Shown here piece by piece: positions 45,592-58,805 of a DNA stretch of 64,000 nt. The notes below the pieces were generated by a model, which was not told the origin of the DNA, searched no databases, and saw only the letters and a program-made list of their open reading frames with translations. The translations under genes and the position numbers were made by a program. Positions within the stretch are counted from its first letter, which is position 1. Each line of letters opens with the position of its first letter. Location: positions 39,519,185 to 39,583,184 of the forward strand of contig OX457070.1 of NCBI GenBank assembly GCA_949752795.1, given 5' to 3'. This stretch comes from Hyperoodon ampullatus (lineage: Eukaryota; Chordata; Mammalia; Artiodactyla; Ziphiidae).

Positions 45592-48500
45592 CTCATTTCA
45601 ACCTCATCCTTGTTTATCATTTCTGAGTCTGAACAAACCTGCATAGATATATTCACTCCCTTTCCTGCTGATGCTATGGTATCATGATGGGAAGGAAAGA
45701 CAAAATCAGGACACCTAGGCCCAGGTGTTCTAACAACAGTGGAAGAAATAGCTGTGACTGACACCAGTGTTGACAGTGTGTGTGGGAGTGGGGATGGAGT
45801 ATGCCCCTGAGGAATATCTAGAAATTTGTCTCCTCCAGAGAAATATGCATCCATTCTGAATATATGCCCATACTCTTAGGTACTAGGAATAAAGCAGTGA
45901 ACAAAACATACAGTAATCCCTGCCCACATGAAGTTTACATTCTGATGAGAAATTTTATTCATGCCACAGGCCTCAGGCTTGCAGAATCAGAAGCCTAACT
46001 AGTGAGCACCCAAGCAGAGTTCATTTTCTAGAGCTAGATATAAATTAACTAACCCCAGAGAAAATGGTGAGAAAAACCAGAAAGTTAATGTGGTAGAAAA
46101 TACTTGCTTGGAAGAAAAGTAATTGTGCCAGCATTAGCACATTCCCTCTCTGTAGTCTGCAGTCAAGCTACTTGAAAATCCAACCCGCAATCAGAAATTG
46201 ATTTTTTTTAACTTAAAGATTGCCAACATACTTATTTACAATAAAAATGATAAGACAACCTAGATTTTGCCCATATAACCATCCTATTTCTTCCGTAGAG
46301 AACCAAATCTAACCATGGTGAGCATGGACTCAAAACAAAGGAAGTTAATGAGGTGAACTAGAGGTTAGGAACATCAGGCTTAGCTAGACTCATCTGTCTC
46401 ATAATAGAGATAATCTTGCTCATAGGACTTGAACATTCAAAGCCTAACAGGCCACACTTCTTCAGTCCTAGATGGAGCTTGGAGGATTACTGTCAACATT
46501 TCTACAGCAAAACTTCCGATTATACATGTTAGCATATCTGAAGAAAGAAGATGTCAATCATATCACAGTCCAGTCTTATAAGCCTGGAAGCCATTAGGTC
46601 TCTTGAAGCTAACTTTGCTGAACAGGGCTCTGATCCTTATGTACAGATTGGAAGAATTAGTGCTCAGGGCACAATTTTATTTGCCTCATGTTCTCAATGA
46701 AAATAGTACGAACTTTGACAAGTCTTAGACAACCTCTCTGAGCTTTGCCATCTTCAAATGAGTGGATTGAATTATTTCAACAGTTTCCTCTAGTTCTAGG
46801 GCAGAGGCAAACTAATGTTGGTACCACAGTTGAGTTCACCTGGGAAAGAAGTTTATCCAATGTAGACTGGGGCACTATGGCAGGATTGTGACCAGGAAAA
46901 GGGTGTTGAGTGCCTAGTCTAAAGAATGAAAAAGGGAGTCAAGTCAGAAATTAGAGGTAATCAAGTAGGAGGAAAAGTCCGAAGATGACTATTTAGAACT
47001 AAGATATATGGATAAACTGAACTCTTTTAACACATGTATGTATGTGTGTACATATGTATGTATTTTTGATAGTTCTCAACACCATCAGACTCAATACTTC
47101 TTTCCTAAAACATATATATTTTGTTATATATTACAATAAGGCAATCAAATGTTTGAAATTACATGGGATCACTGTGCATGTCAAATAGCTATAAATGCAG
47201 ATGGAGAAGTACAGGTGGATTAAGTGGTGAATCCAATACCACAAGCTGGTCAGTGACATGAATGTCCAAAACAATATACAATTCCCTGGCATTGCCTCCA
47301 GTGAAAGAAAGTATGCTCTCCTTTGACTTACAGGGTGGTAACACTCCGGAAAAAGTCAGTATATGTTGAAATTGTGCTAAATATATAAATATCAAAGTAG
47401 AGTTTGCTCTAGGCTGGATTAATTGCAGACTTACTTATATGCAGTTGTTGTAGCGAATTCTAAATTTTTATAGGACAGAAGGGGAGTTCTTCATTGTGCA
47501 AGATTACCTAGAAGCCTTGGCCAAGATCATTGTGATAACCAATAATGCTTCCTAAGATTTCAAAATTTACTGTAAGAGGCAAGACTACCCTTCATCTCTT
47601 GCCCCCATCCTCTCAGTGGGTATTGTTAAGAATAGAAGCAGTGGAGGAGCATGGATTTTTTACAGGAAACTTGCCAGCCTGCATATCCCTAAGCTCCAAA
47701 TTGTATGATGTTTATTGTTGTGGTGACAACCTCCCTCCAGTGATTCTCAAGCTCCAGTTATGCCACTGCTATCCAAACTTTTGGGGGAAGAGGCATGCCA
47801 TGGTTTCACTGAGATCATAGTTAGGCTTCATTTGAACAAGACAAACCAAAAATTTCTATTTGCTCCACTAGGCTTCCCCTGATTTCCTGGGCAGGGAACT
47901 CCAATACACATGGAGATCTCCCCAGCCGGCCCTACAGTGCTTCTGGCTCACTTATCATTTAAACCATAAGCTTCGGCTTCCAATTCCCTCAAATTGACAG
48001 TCTGAGTTCCCCAAACGTAGGAATTTTAGTGAAATTTTTTAAAAAGGGAATTGTGGGTGGCAGAAAAGGATATAAAATTTTATCATATTACCTGATTTCT
48101 TTAAGAGACTGGCACATGGGCCTATGTTTATTTTCATGGTTGTCCAGCTTTCAAGTGGCATAATGTGTGAGGGGATGTGTATCTATATGTGTGTACGTGT
48201 CTGTGCATGTGTTTGTTATGCAATATATTTATGAACTATAAGGATAATTTACTCTTATGTCAAAGAGTCAATCAATAATGGGACATATTTTTTTGCACAT
48301 TTGCAAATTTTGTCAGGTAACTCAGTATGGGGTTTAAAATGAAATGGAAGAAACAAAAGATGATTAAGGGGGTTATCAAATCACCAGTCCCTCTATTCCT
48401 TCTGGAATGATCCCTGCTCTGGACTTCTTATATAACCTGTACAAGGCACTGTTTTAATATATACAAAGCAGCCCACAGGGGTCCCAATACTATACCTTTC

Positions 48501-50309
48501 CAAACAACAGCATTAGATAAAAGAAAAATGTTTAAAATACCAACTAATGATCTGAAGAGCAGGTGTTATTTTGAAATTTCTTGGGGTTTTAAGCACAAAC
48601 CAGGTGTTACAAGGAAGTGATAATTTGAATATTTGATACATCTTGGCATCTGCCTGCAAGAATCACACCCAAGAGATGGATTTTGCCTAGTAGGGAGAAT
48701 GCTAAAGCTCACTAATACAGCATTCATCAGCGGAAGTCATCATTTTAATACTGTCAAACAGCGCCTAGACTTTCTTATCAGGATGATAGTTCTCAGCATC
48801 TTGAGAAGTATTAGATCTTTTTAACCTTGGGGGCTGTCATATGACATTTATCCAATGACTGAGGGTGGCCCCTACCCTTTGAGATTTTAAAGGGAAGTTA
48901 ACAGGAGTCTTGCCACACCCACAAAGAGCTTAGTGCCTTGGAATCCTATACCAGTCACTGGTCACCATTATCTGGGCTCATGGCTCTAAATAATCATTGT
49001 CTTGTATTCCTCTGTGGCCAGCTCCCTGGAGAATGTTCTGTGTGCAGTAGACACATAATTAATATTTCTCACTGACTCATTGGCTGTTCCGACATGAAGG
49101 GAAGCAAATAACCTCAACTAAACCACACTGTAGTGGCTGAAAAACTCTCTAGGCCTACAATGTTAAATGCCCGTTCTTAGTGCACTTGCTAAAAATAAAA
49201 CAAATTAAGCTGGTCAGATTCTGGAAAACTACAATCTCTTAGGGCTTTTTTGAAACCATTTCAGAAGCTATTCTATCATACAAACAGAACCTGTTTCTAA
49301 AATATTTATTCATTCAAAAACATGAAAACTCCACCTACAAGTCCAATGGCTATTCTACTCTGGCTAATAAAATTGCCTTCTCTTGAGTGATTTTTTTCCC
49401 TCCTCTCTCCTGAAACACAGAATTATACTCCAGAATCCAGAATACTTTGATTTTTAAAATAATAAGATATGTCCTCATGGGGAGAGATGTACAGCTTATT
49501 TCAACCCTAGACAATCATTCCATGTCTCAAAGACTCATTGAACAAACACTGTTGTCACTGTTTATACAACAAAATGCTCTTTCCAAAGGACTTACAAATA
49601 AATAAGTAAATCGCAGGATTTCTGCACACTCAGAGTCAACCTGCCAAGTCTTCAAATAGTTAAGTTGAGCAGTTTACTTAGAAAGGCTGACAAATTTGCT
49701 TCACTTCAAAATATCATTAACACCAATAACACATTTGCCCAAGCCTATTTCTAAGTTGTAAAAAAGATTGCTACAGATTAAGACCCTTGATATAATGCTA
49801 TAAGCTCCTAACAATGGTATCTTTTATAGTGAAGAGCAACTGCAGACACAAATTGCCCTCTTTCCTGCACCTTTTTCACAAAAATCAATATTAAAGTAGT
49901 ATCTGCCTTAACTCTCCCATACACTATATGAGAAAAAACCACAGCCGTGCTTAGGACAGTTTAGGTCAATAAAGAATCAATACTGTGGTTGAATCTGTAG
50001 AAAGATAAAAGACTTAGAACTCTCTACACAGGGACCCATTGTTTTCTCTCTATTCTGTAACGCAGCAGAAGGGCATCACTTGTCTACGCTTGTTGGGGGG
50101 GAAAGGTATTTTTCTTCCCTTTTTTAAGGTCGATGTCCATTAAGTGTTGGTGAAAAGTAAAGGGGGCACAACCCACAAAAGGAGACAAAAGGATTGCAGA
50201 CACTATCCCTTCTATTAGAGTTTTTTTGGTCTCTCTCTTTTCTCTTCTCTGAGTGAGGGCGGGGGTGGGGTGAGTATAAAGGAGTTTCTTATACAAATCC
50301 CACAGTAAA
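45590..50309. other. Mostly unique DNA, no gene seen
   Basis: A MIR/L2-type old end is visible at about 45860-45955 ('ggaataaagcagtgaacaaa', 'cccacatgaagtttacattc'). A short TATG-type repeat lies near 47036-47062 and a weak MIR-like phrase near 46730-46800. Open frames are under 100 codons without motifs. Confidence 0.4.
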
Positions 50310-50480
50310 ATGAGGTCAGGTGATACTGAGAGATAGTCTGGATTAAAATCTTGGCTATTTTGTGTGGTCTGGGCCAAGCTACTTATTTTTAAGCCTGTTT
50401 CCTCATCTGCAATAAAATAAAAGAACAATATTAGCCCACTTTTAGAATTTGTAATGGGTATTAAATGGGCTTACCAATAT
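50310..50480 (+). mobile_element. MIR SINE
   Basis: Shows 'ctggattaaaatcttggcta', 'gtctgggccaagctacttat', 'cctgtttcctcatctgcaat' and a decayed CORE. An old repeat-like stretch may continue to about 50770. Confidence 0.65.
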
Positions 50481-51649
50481 CTTAGCACATGAGTGACTGC
50501 AGTTCTCAGCACTCTGGCAATTACATGGGACCACATGACGAGTTCTGACCAATGAACTGTGAGAGGAAGTGACACATTTCACTTCCCGGCTGAGGCAGTG
50601 AGCAGCCTGTGCCTTTCTCTCATTCCCTGAAATGGCAAACTTGGAGGAGGTCTCCTGTTGAGAGGTGGAGCCACTAGATCAAAGCTCCCTATGTCTCTGG
50701 GACAACACACAGAGGATGGTTGTCCTAGAGAGTCACTCAAATCTGTGAGATTCCAATGACACTGGTATCATAAGACTTAGACTTACAGAATTTCTGGTCA
50801 ATATTTGCTTGTCTGTTTGTTTTCTTTCATTCCTGTAGTTGCATTTCTTCAGCAATATGTACATCCCAAGGTATGTCCCATGCTTTTCCTATTTGATACC
50901 CAAACCTTAAGACAGATTGTCTTTAGATGTCTATACATTTTTTCTCCCTTGCACTGCAAAAATGTTCCTTGCAACTACTCTCACTCTACAAACTGTAAAC
51001 ACTGAGGAGTATCCTTCCCCATCCTGTGATTGTTTCAGGATGATTAATCTGAGAAAATCACAGCACATTGTTTAGTTATCTTATTACCCGGAATTACTGA
51101 TTAATTCTCAACTGAAGGTTCACTGCTCATCGCCACTCGCCTCACTGCTCCCTTCTTTTTACCTTCTCTAATTTCTAGAGAATTTGAGGTAATAAACACA
51201 GGGAGAAGAGAGCAGGTGTTACACAACCTTCTGTTGTCTTGGGGGCACTCAGCACTCAGCCCAGAGCAGATATCCCACCTTCCTGACTGCCACTGCCACT
51301 ACCCTGGGCACCTGGGGTCAGAGCTGAAGCTCTGTTCCTGCTGCTGGAACCACAGTGGGATAAGTCTGGTCAAAATGCCAGTGATCTGTGGTCTGTGCAG
51401 AGTGACCACATCAACCAACCAGGAAACTCTTGTCTGGGGCAGCTGTCAAGCAGGTGGGGAACAGGGACAAAAGTATAAAGGAGTTTTGTCCTAGGTAGAG
51501 CAGGGATTGAGGTTCCTCTAACTACGGACCACAGGAGCTTGGAGGTGGCCTGCAAATGGGTTCATGCACTGACTTTGGCTTCTGACAGACTCGTGATCAT
51601 GACAGATTGAGCTGCTTTCTAATTGACTGGGCTTTGGCAGCTTCCTTCC
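50481..51649. other. Unique or very old DNA
   Basis: No gene recognised. The 92-codon plus frame at 51216-51494 is unsupported. Confidence 0.35.
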
Positions 51650-51760
51650 TTTTCCTCTCCAACTCTTGATTTTCTCATCTCTAAAACTGGGGTATTATCA
51701 ACCTCACTGGGCTATTGCAAAGATTAAATTAGGTGTTATAAATCAAGGACTTACAGTGAC
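51650..51760 (+). mobile_element. MIR SINE fragment
   Basis: Shows 'ttttctcatctctaaaactg', 'gggtattatcaacctcactg' and 'gcaaagattaaattaggtgt'. Confidence 0.7.
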
Positions 51761-52906
51761 AGGAAAACTGTAGCTTTTAGTCTTGCTTTTTTTTCCTTGA
51801 AGACCCTTAAGGTGATGCATCGAATCTGGACTCCAGGTGGGAAAGAGAGAAAAGAAAAGTATATTCATGTTTGTGTATTCCAGGCTTATGTCTTAGGCAA
51901 CTCTTATCTTCAGAGAGAAAGGGCAAGAAAACAATATATGCACAATATCAGATTCAATATCTTTCTGCCCGATGAAGAGGAGGTTGTGATATCTGGGGTG
52001 GCAGGGCAGCGACCTGCCTCCTGCTGTGCTGAAGCCACATTCTGATCCTCGGGGGTTCACTGGGGTCCAAGGAAGCCGAGGCGCACTTCACATCCTTTGG
52101 GGTTATTAGTCACCCTTCAGTCATGCTCCTTCCCTGGCTCACTGCTCTGCAGAATTATTGCTCTTCCAGCCCTCCACTCCCAACCCCTGCTCCCATGCAG
52201 TACTTATGTCAATGCTGCCAACTGGTTTGGGACAGGCTTAACATCAAAGTCTTTTATTTAGATTTTCCCTTCATCTCCAACTGACTCCATCCCAAACTCA
52301 ATTTCCTCTTTCCTCTTTTTCAATTAACTACAGTTGCCCAGAGCTGGGGATATAGGAGGAGATACTAGGGGCATACATCTGTCATCATTTATCTGGTACT
52401 GTATGGGGTATGCTGGCATTCAGATCCCTAATAGAGCCTGTTGGACTCAAATAATTCTAGACATATTTGATTTTTGTAAAAGATAGAAACAACACACAAT
52501 GAGCCTTTACATCAACCACCCAAGGGGGTATTTAGAGAGAATTTCCAATCTATTCATGATCTGTTATTCCCAGCCCCAAAAGTTTCCATGTTATAGCAGA
52601 ATACCTTGGGACTCCATATGTTATGGGAACACAGCAGAACCAAAATGAGTTGAAAGAAGAATGTGTTAGATTCAAACATGGAATGAAACAGTACACTAGG
52701 AGCCCTTGTTTCATGGTCTCTACCTGGGACCCTGGGACAACACAGCCATCTCAGCCCCATTCAAGTGTGACATTTCTTTTGAATATGACAGTGGCGGCGA
52801 CCTTGTCATTAACTGATGCTATGAGCAACATTTCAGCTTTCATAATTCAGTTAATTTTCAAGCCACTGGTTACTGAACCCCCAGTTCAATTTTCATATAA
52901 TTAAAC
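51761..52906. other. Unique DNA
   Basis: No gene or clear repeat recognised. Confidence 0.4.
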
Positions 52907-52924
52907 CACACACACACACACACA
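52907..52924 (+). repeat. Short (CA)n repeat
   Basis: Nine CA units. Confidence 0.85.
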
Positions 52925-53076
52925 TTCTCACCCACAAAACATCCACAAAAGTGACAAACGGAAGAGGAAAACAAAACTGGAAACCCAGAAAAGCTAGAAG
53001 CAAGATTCAAATCTATTTTCGGTTTCCTTTTATCATAGGCATGTGTACATGGAGGGGGGATGATTAAAAGTCCGTT

Positions 53077-53103
53077 GGGGTTGATGGGGGAGGAGGGGGA
53101 GGG
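53077..53103 (+). other. G-quadruplex-type motif
   Basis: Four G runs (4, 5, 5 and 3 bases) with loops ttgat, agga and a, fitting the G3+N1-7 pattern. It lies in a short G-rich island (53050-53105). Whether it folds or has a role is unknown. Confidence 0.6.
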
Positions 53104-54401
53104 CTCGTTTTTCCATTCCTCTTAGTGTTAATACACAAAGGTGAAATACAGCTTTGCCTTCTCTCTTTGCTAACCAAGATCACACATACACATGAGGGAA
53201 AAAAAAAGATTGGGTAAAGGAACACCACATTTTCAATTTAGATACTGTTTCCAACATTTTATGGAAACCTTACAAAGGACATTTAGGTTCTGTCTTCATA
53301 ATAACAAGAATTGCTTTGAAAGCTTAAAATTTCAACAAAAATACTTAAATATCAGGTAACTAAAATCCACATAAGGACTTTTAAGGAGAACAACTAGTTG
53401 TTTCATTTGTAGGAGCAGAGGTTTGAATCAATGCTGAAAACAATCAGTATATCAGAAAATGTGTTTGTTTTCATATATAGGTCAGGTGAAATCTGCTAGA
53501 TATTAGTATTTACCATGGCATTCTCTGAGCTTTTTATTTGCATGAGCAGCAATACAAAATTTTAAAAATTTAGTTTCTTTCCTAACTGGATATGATCTTT
53601 TCTTACCTATGCAATCTTATTTTTCTCAAAGTGACTTGTCACATCAATATGTGCCCTTCTCTCTCTTGACCTTGTTTAAATAACATCACAATTTTAGGAT
53701 ATTTTATCTGCTGCTAAGAGAGATTCAAATTAATATTAGCCTTCTGCTGATACTGTGTTTCACAGGGAAAACACATATGAAACTTAGGGATCTGAGAGGA
53801 TTAGTAACCAGATTGTAAATCCCTTGAAATCAGTTTTATTTCCTCTCTCCGTTCCTCTTTCTCTTTTTTCCCCTTCACTATCACTTTCTTTTAATCTCTC
53901 ACTTCCATGGCCCTATCTGCCCTTTATAATTCCTTGTTTACACTCATGGGCAGAAAAAAGAGGAAAATAATAAATAGCCAAAGAAATGTTATTTTAAGAT
54001 CTTGAGGCCTCACCTCTCTCATATGCAAATAATTTAAACAGAATCTGGCCGGGATGTCCACAATGGGTCAGTTAAAATCCCACCATGTACCAAGAGCTCT
54101 GCTTTAGTGGGGGAAGGCAATCACCTGGGCCTTAGCTTCAACTCTGCTTGTATTTGGAGCGACCAAATGTGCAGTGTGGTAGAAAGTATAAGTACCCGAA
54201 ACTTGAAGTAATTTAAAACAATAAGAGTAGTGAAAATTATTTAATGCATAAACGATAGTAACAAAAGGACATACAGTGACTTGTTAACATTATTTTTGTC
54301 AGTGGGATTTAAGGTGAATTTATTTTACTAGTAATGTTCAAAGTATTTTATATCTCCCCAATCAGTATGAAAAGTGGTATTTCCTTCCTCTACTTTTACC
54401 T
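53104..54401. other. Unique AT-rich DNA
   Basis: No gene or repeat recognised. Confidence 0.4.
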
Positions 54402-54438
54402 TTATTTTTTATTTTATTTTATTTCATTTTATTTTATA
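54402..54438 (+). repeat. (ATTTT)n pentanucleotide repeat
   Basis: About seven ATTTT units with small interruptions. Confidence 0.85.
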
Positions 54439-56608
54439 ACTTAACACATTGTGTATCTACTAGGCTTCAGAATACTGGGGAAAGGGAAAATCTCTTAAGA
54501 GGACAGGGGGAATCAATAGATATGGGTCCCAGGCACACCAGCCATTCAACCTCCTTTTTTGTTCTTGTTGCTATTGTTATACATTATTTTGCAAAGACTC
54601 AGGCATCAGGATGATCACCCTCTGAAAATGAAACAAAGAACTGGACAAAAGAAAGCTGCCCATCTCTCAGATACTCAGCAGTCTGCAGTTCTCTGAAGTA
54701 TATAGCTTGCTCCCCAGGTGGGCATTCATGTCTCAGAGGATGGGAGGGACCTACATCAATTCTCCTGAGAGATGAGCCCACCATCTAATGGATCTCGATG
54801 TCGGAAAGACTTCTATGATACCCATCTCACATCCTCCTCTCCTGAATTTCTTCTCATTACTCTCAGTTAGAGCCCTGTTTCAGGTGAGATAACTCTCCCG
54901 TCTCGTCCAGTCCCATCCCTTCCTGATTTTAGTAGATGCCTATCAGCTGCCCCCTAGTCTTTGCTTAACCAAGCTCTACACATTAGTTCTTTTAATCTTT
55001 CCTCATAAATCAGTTTCTCCAGGCCCTTAATCATTCTTGACAGATGATTTACCCAATAGTTTACCATCAGAATGTGAGATCCTTGTCTTTGAAAGTGTAT
55101 CAATATAAATTATTAAAAAAAACATTATTAGTACTGAGTCCTTGGAGAGAGAGAGAGAGAAACACAGTAAGTCTTTAAGGAGATCTAGAACAAGAATTCC
55201 AGAGTCTTAAATGAAAATACACAAATAATTGCTATGTTACCAAGAGCTCTGAGCCAAAAGGAGAAAAAGTATCTTCCCCGCTTCATGGAAAGTAAAAATA
55301 AATGCTATTTCTAAAAAGTATACTGACCATTTAATATTTCATGTAGTAGTTAAGTCAAGGAACTTTCTAAAAAAGTTTTACTGCAACTCTGTTAAAGAAT
55401 AAACAAGTTCCAGTAATAAAAGCCAGCTATATCCCCAGGCAGTGCTTGCCTCACCTTCAGGCTCTTGGCAGGGGTACTCGTGAAGGAGGTGGAGGGAAGA
55501 AGAGAAAGAACACTGTATTTTCTGTACAGCGTTGCATATATACTTCCCAACATGGCCTAGGAACTTTTCAAAAGCTTTCTGATCTTTTTACAGCCTGACA
55601 TCATGTTCCTCTACAGTGACATCATGGCTTTTAAGGACAGGAGTCCAATGGCACTAGTATCTTAAAATGCTCCCAACCCATCAAAATTTGGCATTTGATA
55701 CTTTTCCTTAACAAACTTAAGTTTCCAACGTTTTCTTTGGGTTTTGAAGAGTTCAGCCTTAGATCCCAGATAAGTTTCTATGTGTTTACAAACTGTGAGG
55801 CCAACCCTGTGAGTAGCACCCTATAAAAGAGGCCTGACTGGTAAGGTGGTTTTACTGCAGCGTAGTTGGATAGAGAATTAAAAGAGAGACAAAATAGAAA
55901 ACAGTCTGGATTCAAGCAGCAAGGCTTTCTTTTTCATTTTCTCGAGGTTCAGCAATTTGCACCTCCTTCCCCATTCCTTACGGGTCTACTCTAACCAATA
56001 ATTTTCCCCACAAGACCTAAAAAGAAAAAAAAAAGAAGTCTAACCTTCCCCATGATGCATCAGGAGCTGGGGCTGCTGAGCTACCTCCCTAGAGACAGAA
56101 GCACGGCCTCTTTGTTTCTAAAGTACCAACAAGGCAGATGGAGATTCTGTGTTGCAGGGTCTCAAGCAGGCAGAGCAGAGACCACTATCCAACCCTTCTT
56201 CCTAAGAGCAGCAAGTGGCACTAGACGTAGGGATGGGAACACTGACATCCGTCTCATTCAGGGTCTGCGAGAGCAGCCTCTCTAACTTTCTGCGGTAAAC
56301 AACCCATCCATCGCTTTTGTCTTCTCTTGCTTTTGTTTTTACATCCATCGTGGACCTCTACGTGTCCTACTGGGCGTGACGGGTACACAGCTTCACAGCA
56401 TGCAATCACCCCCCACAAGGTCCACAGCATCTGAACTAGTCTGCTCCTTCTTCAGAGAAAGGAAGGCACTGCTCATGCACTCGAATGCTGTGGCAGCGTC
56501 AAATTGCTAAAGTTGCTAACCATTCCCTTCAGTTTCTGTACTTACCATGTCGTGGAACATTTCTAAACAGTTTCGAACTGTCACCCAGCCACCACACTCT
56601 GAATGGAG
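54439..56608. other. Unique DNA, no gene seen
   Basis: Short (GA)n at about 55147-55162. CpGs are somewhat more frequent at 56330-56400. Open frames are short and without motifs. Confidence 0.4.
54947..54960 (-). promoter_or_regulatory. Possible CTCF-binding motif
   Basis: The minus strand reads AGACTAGGGGGCAG, which by eye matches 12 of 14 positions of the CTCF core CCASYAGRKGGCRS. Single motif match only. Confidence 0.3.
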
Positions 56609-56806
56609 CAGGGTCAGCAAACTAGGCCAATGGGCCAAATCCCACCCAGCGCAAAGCTTTTGTAAATAAAGCTTTGTCAGACACTTATGAATTGTCCATG
56701 GATGCTTCCCATTACCATGGCAGAACTGAGTAGTTGTGACAGAGTGTGGCCTGCAAGCCTAGACTATTTATTATCTGGCCCTTTAAGAAAGTTTTATGGA
56801 CCACTG
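56609..56806 (+). mobile_element. hAT-Charlie remnant (MER1-like), both ends visible
   Basis: Starts 'cagggtcagcaaactaggcc' and ends 'ttttatggaccactg'. Internal 'cttttgtaaataaagctttg' and 'atttattatctggcccttta' match the copies at 35652 and 37682. The termini are worn and flanking 8-mers do not clearly match. Confidence 0.8.
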
Positions 56807-57047
56807 TTGAACTAGAGCACATCAGGTAACAGAAAGAGGGGGTAAATTTCAGCAAAGTGTACACCACCCACCCTGATGCCACCCTTCCAAGAAGAGATGA
56901 GGTTTGAGATTTCTCACAAGTTGCCTGTTCTGGACTGGACTATTCTTTCCAGAAAGGAAGATGCCAAGGTGTTTGCTTTGTACTCCAGCACACAGGCCTA
57001 GGAAGGATGTACACATCAATTATCAAGAAGAAAACCTTTCTGGACCT

Positions 57048-57075
57048 TGTGTGTGTGTGTGTGTGTGTGTGTGTG
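57048..57075 (+). repeat. (TG)n microsatellite
   Basis: About 14 GT units followed by gagtg. Confidence 0.95.
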
Positions 57076-57189
57076 AGTGCTCCCTGCATGTGGGTATACA
57101 AAACCATTCCAAGGCTGAACCAAGTCACTACAAACTTGCTGTGAGAATAACCAGCTAAAGCCCACTGACGACGTTCACAAAGGAGTCCT

Positions 57190-57350
57190 TTTGTTAAAGA
57201 ACTCCGCTCAGGAAGAGGGAGGGAGGAGGCGGGGAGGAGGTGCAGCCTGCCTTTAAGAGGGCGCTAGCGCTTCAATCAGAAACAGCTGTGGCCAGTTTAA
57301 TGCTATCACAGGGCTCATATAGACGTGACATCACACAGAACTAGAGCTTG
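57190..57350. promoter_or_regulatory. Possible GC-rich regulatory element
   Basis: A GC-richer patch in AT-rich surroundings. In order: a GGAGG-rich stretch, 'aagagggcgctagcgc' (which includes the strong half AGAGGGCGC of a CTCF-like core at 57256-57264 and a palindrome gcgctagcgc), a CCAAT-like 'caatcag', an E box CAGCTG and a CRE-like 'gacgtgacatca'. No transcript or first exon is evident. Enhancer, promoter or chance are all open. Confidence 0.3.
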
Positions 57351-57464
57351 GCCAAGGAGTTTTACTGGCAAATACCTTAAACTCTAAAGATTTGGTTACA
57401 AATTTGTATGTGGCATGTTTTCTGAATGAATTTACAACTGGGAGCCAACACCATATCACAACCC

Positions 57465-57492
57465 CGTCTAGTAAACAGACGTTTACTAGACG
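57465..57492. repeat. Perfect inverted repeat (12-bp arms, 4-nt loop)
   Basis: cgtctagtaaac, loop agac, then gtttactagacg: a 28-base perfect hairpin. It directly adjoins the tail of the CHR SINE at 57493. No mismatches. Confidence 0.95.
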
Positions 57493-57703
57493 TTTGTTTG
57501 TTTGTTTTTTAAGCGGTACGCGGGCCTCTCGCTGTTGTGGCCTCTCCTGTTGCGGAGCACAGGCTCCGGACGCGCAGGCTCAGCAGCCATGGCTCACGGG
57601 CCCAGCCGCTCCGCGGCATGTGGGATCTTCCCGGACCGGGGCATGAACCCGTGTCCCCTGCATCGGCAGGCGGACTCTCAACCACTGTGCCACCAGGGAA
57701 GGC
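57493..57703 (-). mobile_element. CHR SINE, antisense, no clear TSD
   Basis: Tail of TTTG units and T6 (57493-57510), then 'gcggtacgcgggcctctcgc' to 'gccaccagggaag', the complement of a CHR SINE. The head is slightly short or altered (agggaaggct instead of agggaagccc). Unlike the other young CHR copies it shows no target-site duplication, and a hairpin abuts its tail. Confidence 0.93.
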
Positions 57704-58654
57704 TGGTGGGGATTTTTTTTTAAGCTTCGAATTAAAATCTTTATTAATTTTCAGCTAAAGGGAAGTAAATGAATTTGCCATCATCCCAGTTTATTACATG
57801 TCTAACTAGAAAGATTTTCACAATCAGACCAGTATCCTGGCCAAGTAGGAGGAATGGGGAGGCACTTTATATTCTAATTTCAAACTGCAGGGTGTCCCAG
57901 GTGTACTGTATAGGATTTCCTGCAATTTACCAGCAAAATAAGCAGTCTACAGGAATGTGTTTGCCATACTGTACATTTGTATTAATAACCCAGCAGGATA
58001 AAGTGATTTCTTTGTGATAGAAAGAGTTGTGGATCTACAGGAAAATCATTAAACCAAACTGGGAAAACAACAGACACTTTTCTGTTGTTAAGCAGTTTGG
58101 CTGGATTCAGGATTGGAAGCTGGGAGTATGTAACTGGTAGCATTTTTCTCATACTCACTCAGTTTTCTCCAGGAAAGGAGAATAGCCACTCCAACCAAAA
58201 CTAGCAACCAATGCTGCAAGGGCCAAAGTGGCCACCAAGGGGTCCCAGGAAGTCTGGGACACGGTGCCTTCCTTCGAGCAGTGTGATCTCCTCAGAAGGT
58301 AACTCAGGATATGCAAAGTTACAACAAGGAAGCAAAGGAATCAATGCTAAGTGGAAAAGACAATAAGTACCAGAAAGTTCAGCAGTGGAGAGAGGGCTGC
58401 AGAATGAAGTGGTGAAAGAAGGCTTTATGGAAACGGCCGAGTTCAGGCAGGTCTCACAGAAGTGTAATCCAGGTAGGCCTGGAGAATGGGCATTCCAGGC
58501 AGTGAGGTGCAACAGGGAAAGGAGGTGTACAAGATGAGGAGCCAGGTAAGAGCAGCAGGGTTTCAGGTAACAAAGCGTGGTTGGAGAGGACGCAACGTGC
58601 GCTCAGTGCAGTGCGAGAACAGTGAAAAGGGGTGGAGGGAGGGGGTCCGGGAAA
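57704..58654. other. Unique DNA
   Basis: No gene seen. The minus frame 58201-58512 (103 codons) is unsupported. 58380-58640 resembles an old repeat ('gcattccaggcagtgaggtg') but is not assigned. Confidence 0.35.
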
Positions 58655-58805
58655 GAGCCGCTATTGAGCACATACTTTGTTCCAGGTGCTTTATGAGCTA
58701 ATTGAAGCAACACAATTCTTTGAGGTAGGTGTTCTCATCATCCCCATTTTAGAGATGAGGAAACTGATGTTCACAAAAGGTAAATCATTTACCCAAGGTC
58801 CTGAG
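58655..58805 (-). mobile_element. MIR SINE, antisense
   Basis: Shows 'ttgagcacatactttgttcc', 'aggtgctttatgagctaatt', 'catccccattttagagatga' and 'catttacccaaggtcctgag'. Confidence 0.8.

Noticed and set aside
45555..45854. 99-codon minus-strand frame
   Set aside because: It ends as a Val-Cys run in a CA microsatellite, has no supporting splice sites, and part of the neighbourhood looks like old repeat.
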